The notes under the pieces are model-generated. The model did no database searches. It was not told the DNA's origin and worked only from the letters and a program-made list of their open reading frames with translations. Positions 1-9,709 of a DNA stretch of 64,000 nt are shown here, piece after piece (position 1 is the stretch's first letter; every line of letters starts with the position of its first letter). The stretch is taken from the NCBI GenBank assembly GCA_017654935.2, contig CM065699.1, positions 9,746,003 through 9,810,002 of the forward strand, in the 5' to 3' direction. This DNA is from Phymorhynchus buccinoides. Lineage: Eukaryota > Mollusca > Gastropoda > Neogastropoda > Raphitomidae. A program made the position numbers and the translations under genes.

Positions 1-987
1 AAAATTGAAGTTGCGGAATTCGTAACGTAAGGCCCTATATCTTATCTGTTATTGTTTTAAGCTGATTGTTCATGCGATGAAAACTTGTTACACATCATCT
101 ACATTTCTGTAAGATATTTTAGTTTAATATTTTATTTTCGTTTCGTTCATCCCCCCCCCCCCCCCCCCCCCCCCCAGTTCACATGAAGGTCAAGGTCCAC
201 AGACACTGAAACAGCATTCTACAGTTCTAGGTCGAGTAGATTCTGATCTGGATTCGTACATCGAAGGAGCCTATGATTATGAAGGCAATAAAATCGACGA
301 AACCTGGATTTTCCGTATATTTTTTTCAAGACTGAAATGAATGTGGGCTAAATGTTAGGTACGTAGTCTTGATTATGATGTAGGCCTAAGGCGTGATCTC
401 TAGTGGTGTGTGCGAGAAGTATTTCAGACGCAGAGATGATGCGCAAATGAAAAAAATGGAACCGTTGTCAAAGATGCAAATAAAACGAAACAACCGGGCC
501 GTCAACGCCCACACTCGGTACATCTATTTGTTACAGAAAATATAAGTTAACGACGTTAAAATGTACCCATTTGTACACACCTGAAGTCTTGTGTTTCATT
601 TTCAACAGCGTTTTTGTATATCTAATGGAGAGTCTTCTTTCCAGTATCTCTACTCAGTACAGCACAACAGTAATCTCTGCAACAAATGATTGTCTTTCTT
701 ATGCTCGTTCATAGATGCATTTGACTGCGTTGATCGTTGTGAGAAAGCTCATATCAAAATCAATTATCCTGCTGACTTTAACCCTCCAACGCCTGATATT
801 TTTTGAGAAAATGAGAGAAAACGTAAAGTTTGGAGATTGCAAGGTTAAAGGTTGCACAACAGTAATCTCTGCAACAAATTATAGTCTTTCTTATGTCTTT
901 TATTGATGCATTTGACTACTTTGATCATCATGACTTGAATGCTCACATCAAAATCAAATATCGTGCTAACTTTAGCACACACACACA

Positions 988-1070
<83 letters not shown>

Positions 1071-1677
1071 GCACGCACACACACACACACACACACACAA
1101 CCGAACATGTACGATACAATAGACTCACTTTGTTTTAAAAAACGACGTGAGCCAAAAATGAATTTTAACTTCTTTTATTCTCAAAAATACAGCGTGCGAC
1201 AGTAATGATGCACACATACAATAAAGTTTATGGCTTTTGCTGAATCCATCAGACAAAAACATTGATTCCACATCAACACTTGATGCCAAAACGTTAACAT
1301 GTCTTAACATTAAAAAAATCCATAATAAAACATCACATTCACTTTATTATCTATAAATGCAAATATAAGATTACCGATGGGATGTCACTGTATGAACATT
1401 TTAAATCCGCAAATATGCACTTGTCATGAAAAACATCTCTGAAAATGACTGATGGTACCTTATTGTTTGATGATACAATCATTCTTATTGTGTCCAAGCA
1501 AAAGGGATTAACAACATGCATCAAACGCAGAAACGTTGATTTTGCATCTTAACGATTTAACATTATTGTGATGAAAGGCATCACATTGATAAAATATAAT
1601 GTTCACTGGAACATAATTTGTATAGCTTTACTTTGTGTTAAAGGCTCCGAACTGAAAGCGCTGCATCATTGTGTACG
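1..1677. repeat. Contig A: dispersed repeat also present in contig D
   Basis: No gene is seen. Positions 1 to about 1158 match D from about 52680 to 53745 in the same orientation, including the (CA)n tract and the sequence just after it. From about 1159 to 1555 the match to D 53930-54330 is on the opposite strand, so the two copies differ by an internal inversion. Two imperfect tandem copies of a stretch of about 180 bp lie at about 670-980. A 25-base C run is at 151-175. The class of element is not recognised. Confidence 0.6.
976..1100. repeat. (CA)n microsatellite
   Basis: An almost pure CA dinucleotide run with a few CG and AT interruptions. The THTH and VCVC reading frames across it are artefacts of the repeat. 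Confidence 0.95.
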
Positions 1678-2177
1678 NNNNNNNNNNNNNNNNNNNNNNN
1701 NNNNNNNNNNNNNNNNNNNNNNNNNNNNNNNNNNNNNNNNNNNNNNNNNNNNNNNNNNNNNNNNNNNNNNNNNNNNNNNNNNNNNNNNNNNNNNNNNNNN
1801 NNNNNNNNNNNNNNNNNNNNNNNNNNNNNNNNNNNNNNNNNNNNNNNNNNNNNNNNNNNNNNNNNNNNNNNNNNNNNNNNNNNNNNNNNNNNNNNNNNNN
1901 NNNNNNNNNNNNNNNNNNNNNNNNNNNNNNNNNNNNNNNNNNNNNNNNNNNNNNNNNNNNNNNNNNNNNNNNNNNNNNNNNNNNNNNNNNNNNNNNNNNN
2001 NNNNNNNNNNNNNNNNNNNNNNNNNNNNNNNNNNNNNNNNNNNNNNNNNNNNNNNNNNNNNNNNNNNNNNNNNNNNNNNNNNNNNNNNNNNNNNNNNNNN
2101 NNNNNNNNNNNNNNNNNNNNNNNNNNNNNNNNNNNNNNNNNNNNNNNNNNNNNNNNNNNNNNNNNNNNNNNNNNNNN
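1678..2177. other. Assembly gap of 500 N
   Basis: Exactly 500 N, the same length as the other two gaps, which is typical of a scaffolding gap of unknown true size. Adjacency and orientation across it are not proven by sequence. Confidence 0.98.
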
Positions 2178-2211
2178 GGCCTTACGTTACGAATTCCGCA
2201 ACTTCAATTTT
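2178..2211 (-). repeat. Start of contig B is the reverse complement of bases 1-34
   Basis: The first 34 bases of contig B are the exact reverse complement of the first 34 bases of the window. D around 52660-52700 holds the same junction in the orientation seen in A, so contig B is probably inverted relative to A in this scaffold. Confidence 0.85.
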
Positions 2212-2859
2212 CCTAGAGGCTAGAAGCCTAGGCCCAGATTTTTGTTCTGAGTATGAACACAACTCAAGGGTCACTGCCATGCAAGTGGTTTATATTCTAT
2301 ACTAAGCCTATAGCTAGGCCTATATTTCGACGTATGCCAACCAGAACCAGAACTTAAAATAACATCATTTAAATTAGGTAGTCAAATTATTGATTTGGCA
2401 TCAGCTTACTGCTGCTAAATTTGCTTGTCTACATTTTCCGGTGGACGCATTTCTCTGGGCAAATAGTCCCATACCACCTGCAGAACTTTGGTTGGATGAT
2501 CGGGGTCCGGATGAAGGTAGGTAGGTAGATATGACTATTTGTAGGCCTCGCGGCCCCTTTATACCCTGTTCTTCTTCTTCCGATTGGGGATGTTTATCCT
2601 GCCCCACGCCCAAAGTCTTCGTTTAGACTGCTAGTGGCGCACAGGATTAGGGCTCCCAATCGTCCCGCAAAACAAGGGATCCCAGGGACTCTTTCACAAA
2701 GGAGAGGGGGATAGAGGGTCCCATTACATTGGCATAGTGAATGCTAAAAAAATTTTTCTAGTGCATCCCTGGGATCCCCTGCACATTCTTTTAGAGGGTC
2801 CTGTAGAATTTTAGTGCTTCATAATCATAGACCCCCAAATGGGGGTCCCTGGGAGCCCT
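2212..2859. other. No gene seen; GGGATCCC-rich sequence
   Basis: Short open frames occur but none has conserved or recognisable content. From about 2670 to 2858 there are repeated motifs such as GGGATCCC, GAGGGTCC and GGGGGTCC, suggesting a degenerate local repeat. Confidence 0.4.
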
Positions 2860-2936
2860 GAATGGACACGAACTAGTATAAAGCATGCATCCTCGGGGCC
2901 TGAGGATGCATGCTTTATACTAGTTCGTGTCCATTC
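2860..2936. repeat. Perfect inverted repeat, 35-bp arms and 7-base loop
   Basis: Bases 2860-2894 and 2902-2936 are exact reverse complements, separated by GGGGCCT. The arms contain the smaller palindromes GCATGC and ACTAGT. As DNA this could extrude as a cruciform, and as RNA it would form a 77-nt hairpin. It is not in contig C, which does not cover this part of B. It could be a foldback element, a hairpin-RNA precursor or a consensus artefact. Confidence 0.9.
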
Positions 2937-3084
2937 CAATTTCCACACCAGCACACACCGTCTACTCTTACTAATTTACTCAATAATTATGCAACGTCAT
3001 TGCCAAAGAGGGGATGTTATATAGGCCGCGAGGCCTAGGCTTAAAAGCCTGTCACTACTACTACTACTACTACTAATTAGGGGC

Positions 3085-3370
3085 CCTAGATCAAAGTAGT
3101 GGTAAATGAAAGGCAGGAGCTGTGCCGGTCGGGGTTCGATCCCGGGGGCCGCTACGGTAGCCGGATTGAGCTTGCTATACTGCAAAAGGTCTGTGGTCCT
3201 CTGCATGCAACAGATGCGACCTACTTTCACATGTCCCCTACTCCTTTGCAATTGCATATCATGTGGGGCCCAAGTAACGGTCGTGCATGACATACTCTGC
3301 ATGCATCATGCGGGGCCCGGATGTCTCCGGCTAAACCAGGGCATTAAACGGTCGTGTATGACTTTTAACT
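3085..3370 (+). repeat. Candidate tRNA-derived SINE
   Basis: GGTTCGATCCC at 3133-3143 fits the RNA polymerase III B box and sits in a T-arm-like stem (GGGG...CCCGGG). A degenerate A-box or D-arm-like stretch (about 3086-3105) lies the expected distance upstream. The sequence downstream does not look like a tRNA 3' end, as expected for a SINE body. No target-site duplication was identified. The borders are approximate. Confidence 0.4.
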
Positions 3371-3490
3371 CGTCTTTCCCTCTACCACAAATCTGGAACA
3401 GACATCACCGACATCACCGTCTGATGCCAGTGATGGGCAGTTCAGGAGGGCTGTGTCAGATTTCTGGCACTGCCCCCACACCAACTGAAG

Positions 3491-3695
3491 ACTTCCCCCC
3501 TCCCTCCCCCCTCTCCCTCCCTCCACCCCTTTCCCCCTCCCTCCCTCCCCCTCCCCCCTCCCCTCCTCCTCCCCCCCTACCCTACCCTCCCCCTTCTTTT
3601 CTCTCCCCCCTCCCTCCCCCTCTTCCCCTCTCCCCCCCCCTCCCCTTCCCCCCCCCCCCCCCCATAGTCCATCCCCTCCCCCTCCCCTCCCCCCC
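3491..3695. repeat. Low-complexity C/T (polypyrimidine) tract
   Basis: About 200 bases made almost only of C with T interruptions, broken once by ATAGTCCAT. The Pro/Ser/Leu-rich and Gly-rich frames across it come from the composition and are not proteins. Confidence 0.95.
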
Positions 3696-3724
3696 GTTTT
3701 TGTGTCCTTAGCGTCCAAATCATC

Positions 3725-3972
3725 ATGCTAAGGACGCGATCAGCGGGACCCGGCTGGCTGGGTTCAGTCTAGTGATAGGCTTTTTTACTTTTGCCAAAAC
3801 GTCGCTCTCCCCAAGTTCTTCACCAACTGGTGTTTAATGCCCGGTCCTTCTCTCGCTTGGCGTGGCATCATGTTGTGGACCGATCAACGGGACCAGGCTG
3901 GCTGGGTCATTCTCTTGCTTAGCGTGGCATCACGTTGCGGACCCATCAGCGGGACTTGGCTGGCTGGGCCAA
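3725..3972. repeat. Tandem repeat of about 63 bp, three partial copies
   Basis: The motif GATCARCGGGACC followed by GGCTGGCTGGG recurs near 3738, 3885 and 3945. The last two copies share a longer unit containing GCGTGGCATCA. From about 4050 to 4215 a second simple motif (GGGAGGGGTCTTATAA) recurs. No gene is seen between 3973 and 4336. Confidence 0.6.
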
Positions 3973-4336
3973 GCTTTCTATTTTTTCTTCTTTTTCTCCT
4001 GTCCACTTTCTTCTTCTGCTCCCTTATAACACCTTCAAAAATAATCCAAAATGGGGAGGGGTCTTATAAGTTATAAGGGAGGGGTCTTATAAGGGCAATT
4101 TTTGTTATAAAGGTAGGTAATTTTAATACTTACAAAAAAGGGCAATGTTTCAGAGAAGTAGGTCTTATGTGGGAGGGAGTCTTGTAATGGGAAATGTTAT
4201 AAAGGAGGTTACACTGTACTTAATGGTTTATGCTATAAAAAAAAGTATTATGAAACGTTTTCTGTCTGGTTTTGAATAAGTAGAATTTAACTCTACTGTA
4301 GTGTTAAACATAAATTTCATTATATTTTATTGACAG

Positions 4337-4451
4337 TATTGGTGAGTGGGGTGCTCTGACTGGAGGTGGAACATCTGTGCGACTGGGACAACCCTGTGAG
4401 GCTTCAGGAGAGAGCTGTCTGCTATAGATCCAGCGATTCTCATTTGGTTAG
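4337..4451 (+). other. Possible internal exon, weakly supported
   Basis: A stretch bounded by TTATTGACAG (acceptor-like) and TTAG followed by GTGAGTGC (strong donor match). One frame is open for 29 codons and reads a Cys/Gly-rich peptide containing GQPCEASGESC before a TAG at 4425-4427. The other two frames close at once. Because the stop lies inside the putative exon, it could only be a 3' coding end with a spliced UTR, or a chance signal. Confidence 0.2.
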
Positions 4452-6152
4452 GTGAGTGCTAACATTTGCACGCACAGGGCTCTGTTAGCCGAACATTCTG
4501 TGTTTGATGGGTAAAAAAAAGGGCAACACAATTTGAAGCTGTCTGTTACCGGGATCGACAATATCAGGGAAGGGTGGGAGAGGGTGTTCAGCAATGCAAC
4601 ATTAGGCCTAGCCTACTATTCTTAGGCCTTGTTAAAACAGAGTTTCAGATTGTTAGCGGGCCCGGGTCATTGATACGTACATATTGGCAGTTATTTGACC
4701 CCTCATTTTGTGCAGACATGGGTCATGTGACCCATTAAGTCTGTGATAAATGTTAAGCATTATACTGCTGTAACAGTACTTACACATTATTGACCCATTA
4801 TTTTGGAAATTGATCCATCATTTTCTGTATTCAGTGGTCATAATGACACATGAACTTCATGTTTAAAAACAATTTGAAGCTCTGTTACAAGCTTGTGTGT
4901 CAGACTTGGATGCCTACATGACACTTTTCATGTTCAACTAAGTGTAGTGGCATGGGTCTATTAGTAAACCATCAGTCGACATCCATTTCATTGTTCTGGT
5001 TGGCTGTGTGAGTGCACTGGACGCAGGGTAAGCTTATGTGTGCAGCAGCAATCAAATCATTCTGTCATCATGTCACGACAGAATTCGGTGCCTAACTTAT
5101 TTGGAAAGCCAGCATGTAAATGCTTAATTTCAGTACTGTAAATATACACAAAACAGTTTTCCTAACAGCACTCAATGAGAAGAATTTGCTTTTATCACTT
5201 CCCCAAATGTGCTTTAAAAAAAACAATGAAATTCTGGCCAAACTTGGCTACTTGCAGTCTGTCATTAGTACTACTGATTGCGGTCAAAACTCAATGAAAT
5301 TTGCAATGAGGTGGGGTGGAGGTGGGGAAGTATTCAAATTTACAATACTTGAAGAAGGTTTTTAATGTGGAATATATGTACCGTTATGCTCCATAGTCTC
5401 TCAGTGCGTGTCTTCTGCTGTAATTTGTGGCAACACAATTCAATGGGGACGGGTGAAAATGGTCCAAAGAGGAAATTGTTTTACTTCGTTCGTCACCGGC
5501 CCTGAGGCCCTGGTCATAGGCCATTGACTTATTATTATAGTATTAATGTTGAAAATATCCTATTGTGTTCTCCCCTGTTAGGACAAATGTCTGATTACAT
5601 TTTGTGTGTGCTTTTTTTTGTTATTTCAGTTTCAGGGGATGTCATGCTCAAGAATTGTAGTCAGTTTAACCAGTTACTGAAAACTTTAATCTGTAGACTT
5701 TGCGGTGGCTGGCCTATCTGAATCTTAGTGCTTTAAAAAACATTATATTAAAGCTATAATTGTACCTATATATGTAAACTTTGGTACATGTATCGTGGAG
5801 GCATATGTAAACATGAACATATTTGTCAAATGGCAGTATTATATTCGTCATGAAAAATATTTTGCTAAGAAACTATCAACCTAAAATCATTTCATATTAA
5901 GCAGACCTCAAGGGTTGTAAACAAAGGTGGTTGTCCAAAGTACAACTTCATTTTTTTACGTTTCTTTTTATTCACAGTATTGTGTTGTTGTATTTTTGCT
6001 CTAAGTCCATGTTTGGCCCCTGTCCCTCTTCCTCCAACCCCTACTCTATTTAAAAAAAAGTAAAAGCCCATTGTGATGATAGCTTAAAGGGATGGGAGTA
6101 TGCCTAGGACGTGGTGTTAACTAGTGAGATGACCTTTGGCTCCCATTACCCA
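4452..6152. other. No gene seen
   Basis: AT-rich sequence with only short, unrecognised frames. A polypyrimidine tract ending in AG at about 5627, followed by a 30-codon open frame to 5721, is not enough for a call. From 5724 onward this stretch has its reverse-complement counterpart in contig C, which ends at 51000. Confidence 0.5.
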
Positions 6153-6225
6153 ATTCCTGTAGTGTTAAGGGTAACACGCTGTCTGAATTTCAGACAGAGA
6201 TCTAGGTTCAAATCCTGGCAGGAAT
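6153..6225 (+). other. tRNA-like sequence (tRNA pseudogene or SINE head)
   Basis: 73 nt that fold as a cloverleaf: acceptor arms ATTCCTG and CAGGAAT (7 bp), D-arm GTGTT/AACAC, an anticodon-arm stem TGTCT/AGACA, and a T arm CTAGG-TTCAAAT-CCTGG carrying a B-box match. The anticodon loop reads GAATTTC, with A where U33 is required, so it is unlikely to be a working tRNA. The counterpart in contig C is at 50504-50576. Confidence 0.45.
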
Positions 6226-6546
6226 CATAAGAGCCTGGTTATCTCATTTTTCTTTCTGACCACTCATATTCTTCACTACCATTAAAAAAGCATTTTAAGT
6301 TCCTCTTGTGTTCCCCCACAAACATTACCAATGGTTAGTTGTTGTCGAAGGGGGGAGGGGAGTAGGTTGTGGTAGAGAGGGTATATAATTTTTTTTAAAT
6401 GCTGACTGCTGTTGAAACAGAGAATCTTTTCGGCAATGAACAGAATCGCTTCACATGTTACATTTTGTTTAGTATGCAGGCTTTTATTGATGTCCTAATT
6501 TGAGCAAGTCATTCACATATATCCTGTAATGTTCCAGTGTTAGTAT

Positions 6547-6690
6547 AACTGCATTAACAGTATATATATCCTAGCGAATGCCAACATAATAATAAATAGC
6601 ATGCATTAACAGTATATATATATTATCTATTAACTGCATTAACAGTATATATATAGCCAGTGCCAACATTATAATAAATAGTATGCACCT
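6547..6690. repeat. Imperfect tandem repeat with TATATATA cores
   Basis: The motif TGCATTAACAGTATATATA occurs three times, alternating with a GCCAACATNATAATAAATAG motif. The counterpart in contig C is at about 50040-50185. Confidence 0.7.
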
Positions 6691-7373
6691 TTACATTAAG
6701 ACAGCATGTATGCATTACACTCTGAACCTTGATTTAAACTCTCAATTCAAAAACTTTTATAGGGAACCATTGGAAGTCTTCATTGTACTACTACTAAACT
6801 GATTTGAAAACACAAATTACTTTCATTCAATTTGCATAACTACATTTGTGACATTGACACTAACAGTATTTTCTACATAGTAATAAAAATCAGACGTGAG
6901 CCTTGAAGGCTTCGCCTCTTGTTTGTGTTGAATTGGGGTTTCAAATGCATGGACAATTACATGTTTTAATGTTTTGCGTTCAATAATGGTATAATTCACA
7001 TAAATATCACAAACATCAGCAACTATTTGTCCGCAATGTGCCAAAATAAGCTAATGTCGTCGGCCATTTTGAAAGTGTGATGGCGGTCAGGAAATGGCTG
7101 ACCAAAATCAACATCCACCCCGGTTACCTTCATAGACAGGTAGACAAGCCATTCATACTAGATGTTTGCTTCTACCCCGAAATGTTTAGGTCAGCATATT
7201 TTTGCAAGCTACAGATCTGGGCTTCTAAACTATGGGGATTTGCAGGCGATGGAGCTTCTCCCATGTTTTCGCCTTTACCCCTTAAAATTTGCAACTGGGG
7301 GTGAAAATACCCGTTAAAATTCTAAACAGGGGGTGAGCGTACCCCTTAAGAGGGAAACAGATCAGAAGCCCTT

Positions 7374-7490
7374 TACGATACGATTCGATCACGTGATCTC
7401 GAAGTGCGAATCACATTTGTTCTTGTAGACCACGTGATCGAATCGTATCGTACAGTCGCACGATTTTAGCTGACGTGTGGCTGGCCCTTT
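7374..7490. mobile_element. Foldback MITE-like element (CACGTGATCG family)
   Basis: Bases 7374-7395 and 7431-7452 are exact 22-bp inverted repeats ending in CACGTG, around a 35-base spacer. They are followed by a right flank ending TGACGTGTGGCTGGCCC. The same structure, with substitutions, is at about 10315-10420, 46480-46585, 49395-49515 and 54677-54795. Such short palindromic copies with no coding capacity are typical of non-autonomous DNA transposons. No transposase or target duplication was identified. Confidence 0.65.
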
Positions 7491-8140
7491 GCCCTTATGG
7501 CTGCAGCAGTAAGAGCGAGTGGAAATGCTTCCCACTTTGAGAATCAGTCTTCCATAAAAGCTGTACTACTGTTAACAAAAATCATTTATTTTACAGCTCT
7601 CACATTATCATTGAACCCTACAACCAGCTTGGGTCAACCATGACCACTATGTCAATACAAATGATTAAAATAGTGGTAATGGTTCACCCAATGGTTCACC
7701 CAAGCTTGTGGTAGGGTTCCGTAGTGGCCTAACAATGGAATCATCTACTTGCTGGCTTTCTTGACCCGATAACTTAATCGATCATGGGACAGCTACAACC
7801 AATCTGGCAGGTCGAGAAAGTCTGATTTTAAACAACCATGCCTTGCGCTATATTTTGTATCCAACATCGAAATTTGTTTTTAAAATCAGCAATTATTATT
7901 TTACCAGTGAAAGGCAATTTTGTTTTTAATATTTTCGTTCATTAATGTAATTGATTTACATTAGTTTAAGGCATTTTTTGTCAACAAAAATATCCATGTG
8001 CGTTATTCCCTTATTTGATTGATTTTGAGTTAGTCTATATAGGAGGGTTATCCACACAATGTAATGTTCATAGCCTTTTAATTTTCTCTTCCTTGGATTT
8101 CAGATTCCTTGTTATCAACTTCGTTTTACAAACAGCCGCG

Positions 8141-8896
8141 TCAGGCCTCTTGCAGCGCTGGTAACTCTGTCTTCTTTGATCCACCGATTCCACAAACGCC
8201 CTTCAGTCGAAACAAACGAATGCACGTCTTCCTGTAAGCAGAACTCAAACTCACGAAGCACACGAAATCGGAGGCACAACTGAGCAAAATACACAAGGCG
8301 CAAAAATGATTCATCACCATAAACACGCTGGACTCCTTCCCTCTCAACCCAAACTCTGGCAAAAGAGCCGTTAAAGTGGAAAAGGTCGCCAACGGGAGCG
8401 ACAACACGACGTAACACACCGTGACGCAAAGTACAGTCAGTATCATCTGATGCTCACGACGTTCCGCGTCAGTTGACGTGGTTTTCATCCGACGTCTCTC
8501 CAAGCTGTGGAGACGCAACACCACCACGATGGACACGTTGAGAACAGTGAGAACGATAAGGGGCAGGTAAGAGAACAAGATTTTCACCCCCGTTTGCATA
8601 CCTTCCATGACGGTTTTGTTCTGATGAAACACGGACGATAAAAACAGGGTGTATCGAATTCCCACGCCGGGAATATAGAACTCCCCGATTGTGTACTTGA
8701 GAATCAGATGAACATGGCCCGCAGCGGTTGTCAGGAAAGCTGCGCATGAAAATAGCACGGCATATTTGGCCAACACAAACTCCTTGACGTGCAGAGGTCT
8801 GAGCACAGCGTACAACTTCTCTGCAGCCAACAAGCACAGCACCAGGTAATTCCCTGTGAGGAGCACCACTTTACAATAGATCCCCATGTAAAAGAG

Positions 8897-8899
<3 letters not shown>
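8141..8899 (-). pseudogene. 7TM receptor exon-2 pseudogene, 5'-truncated into a microsatellite (copy 1, B)
   Basis: Closely similar to the 3' three-quarters of the intact receptor exon 2 at 17737-18699: from TLFYMGIY at the start of TM3 through the AAEKLYAVLRP motif, TM4-TM7 and the C-terminal GIGGSKKTELPALQEA. Everything 5' of TM3, that is TM1, TM2 and the splice acceptor, is missing. At 8899 homology stops and a (CT)n tract starts. The frame then runs on through the repeat as RERERE, which should not be taken as protein. No exon 1 is nearby. The frame is otherwise open here, but the allele-like copy at 48023-48767 is frameshifted. Confidence 0.8.
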
Positions 8900-8992
<93 letters not shown>

Positions 8993-9124
8993 GCTGCATG
9001 GTTGTGTTGGGATTTTCAATGATGTGTGATTTTGTTAGAACTGTTATTTTGATTCATTTGTACCCCTTCCCCACCCCTCCATAAGGGCAGAAAGTCCTAT
9101 TCATTAAAAGTTTCGACTTTGACG

Positions 9125-9210
<86 letters not shown>
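8897..9210. repeat. Two (CT)n microsatellites, 8897-8989 and 9127-9210
   Basis: Two long CT runs separated by about 137 bp of non-repetitive sequence. The first is the breakpoint of the truncated receptor copy. The mirrored (GA)n runs in contig C are at 47694-47783 and 47922-48022. Confidence 0.95.
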
Positions 9211-9214
<4 letters not shown>

Positions 9215-9567
9215 GCTTCCCGCACAGAAGAGGTCTCGATCAGCTGACTCGATCAGCGAAATTTAGGACCCGTCCTATTTGTCCCAGTCATCTGACCGAG
9301 TCACACTGATCGAGCAGGATGGTATGCAAATGAGTTAAAACGTCACGACCTGATCGAGTCATATGAGGCAGTCACATAGTGTGTCGCCCGCTTTATGTGC
9401 GCCAGTCAGTCGTGTCTGACTATGGTTACCAGTCAGCAGAGAAGGCAGCGGCTATTCTGGACGGCTGGGATAAAAAAAAATTACATTGGAGACGCTTTGC
9501 CCAGTGCTCATCCCCACTCTCTCGGCCGCAATGATTTGAGAACAAGCTGGCTGTTGAGAAGGTTCCG

Positions 9568-9696
9568 TAAAGACCCACCACGTCACGTGTCAAAAAAACG
9601 TTTTTTTATGTGTTTTCCCTCTTATAGCTGGTAAGAAATCTTAAAAAATCTTCCTAGCATAAGAGGGAATGTGACACGTGACGTGGGGGGTCTTTA
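9568..9696. mobile_element. Short foldback MITE with nested inverted repeat
   Basis: It begins TAAAGACCCACCACGTCACG and ends with the near-exact reverse complement at about 9672-9696 (TIR about 25 bp, one mismatch). Inside, CCCTCTTAT and ATAAGAGGG form a second inverted repeat, so the 129-bp element is palindromic at two scales. The counterpart at 47210-47337 in contig C differs by an internal rearrangement containing an extra CACGTG. The element abuts another GGCCAGCCACACGTC repeat end at about 9710. Confidence 0.75.
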
Positions 9697-9709
9697 AGGC
9701 TGACTTAAT

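Noticed and set aside
3106..3711. 201-codon frame with a Pro-rich second half
   Set aside because: It crosses the SINE-like sequence and the C/T tract, and the proline run is compositional.
5627..5721. Possible terminal exon after a TTTTTTTTGTTATTTCAG tract
   Set aside because: Only about 30 codons with no recognisable content and no partner exon. Such acceptor-like tracts are common in AT-rich DNA.
8897..9019. Extension of receptor copy 1 through the RERERE stretch as an N-terminus
   Set aside because: It is a (CT)n microsatellite that happens to keep the frame. It replaces TM1 and TM2.
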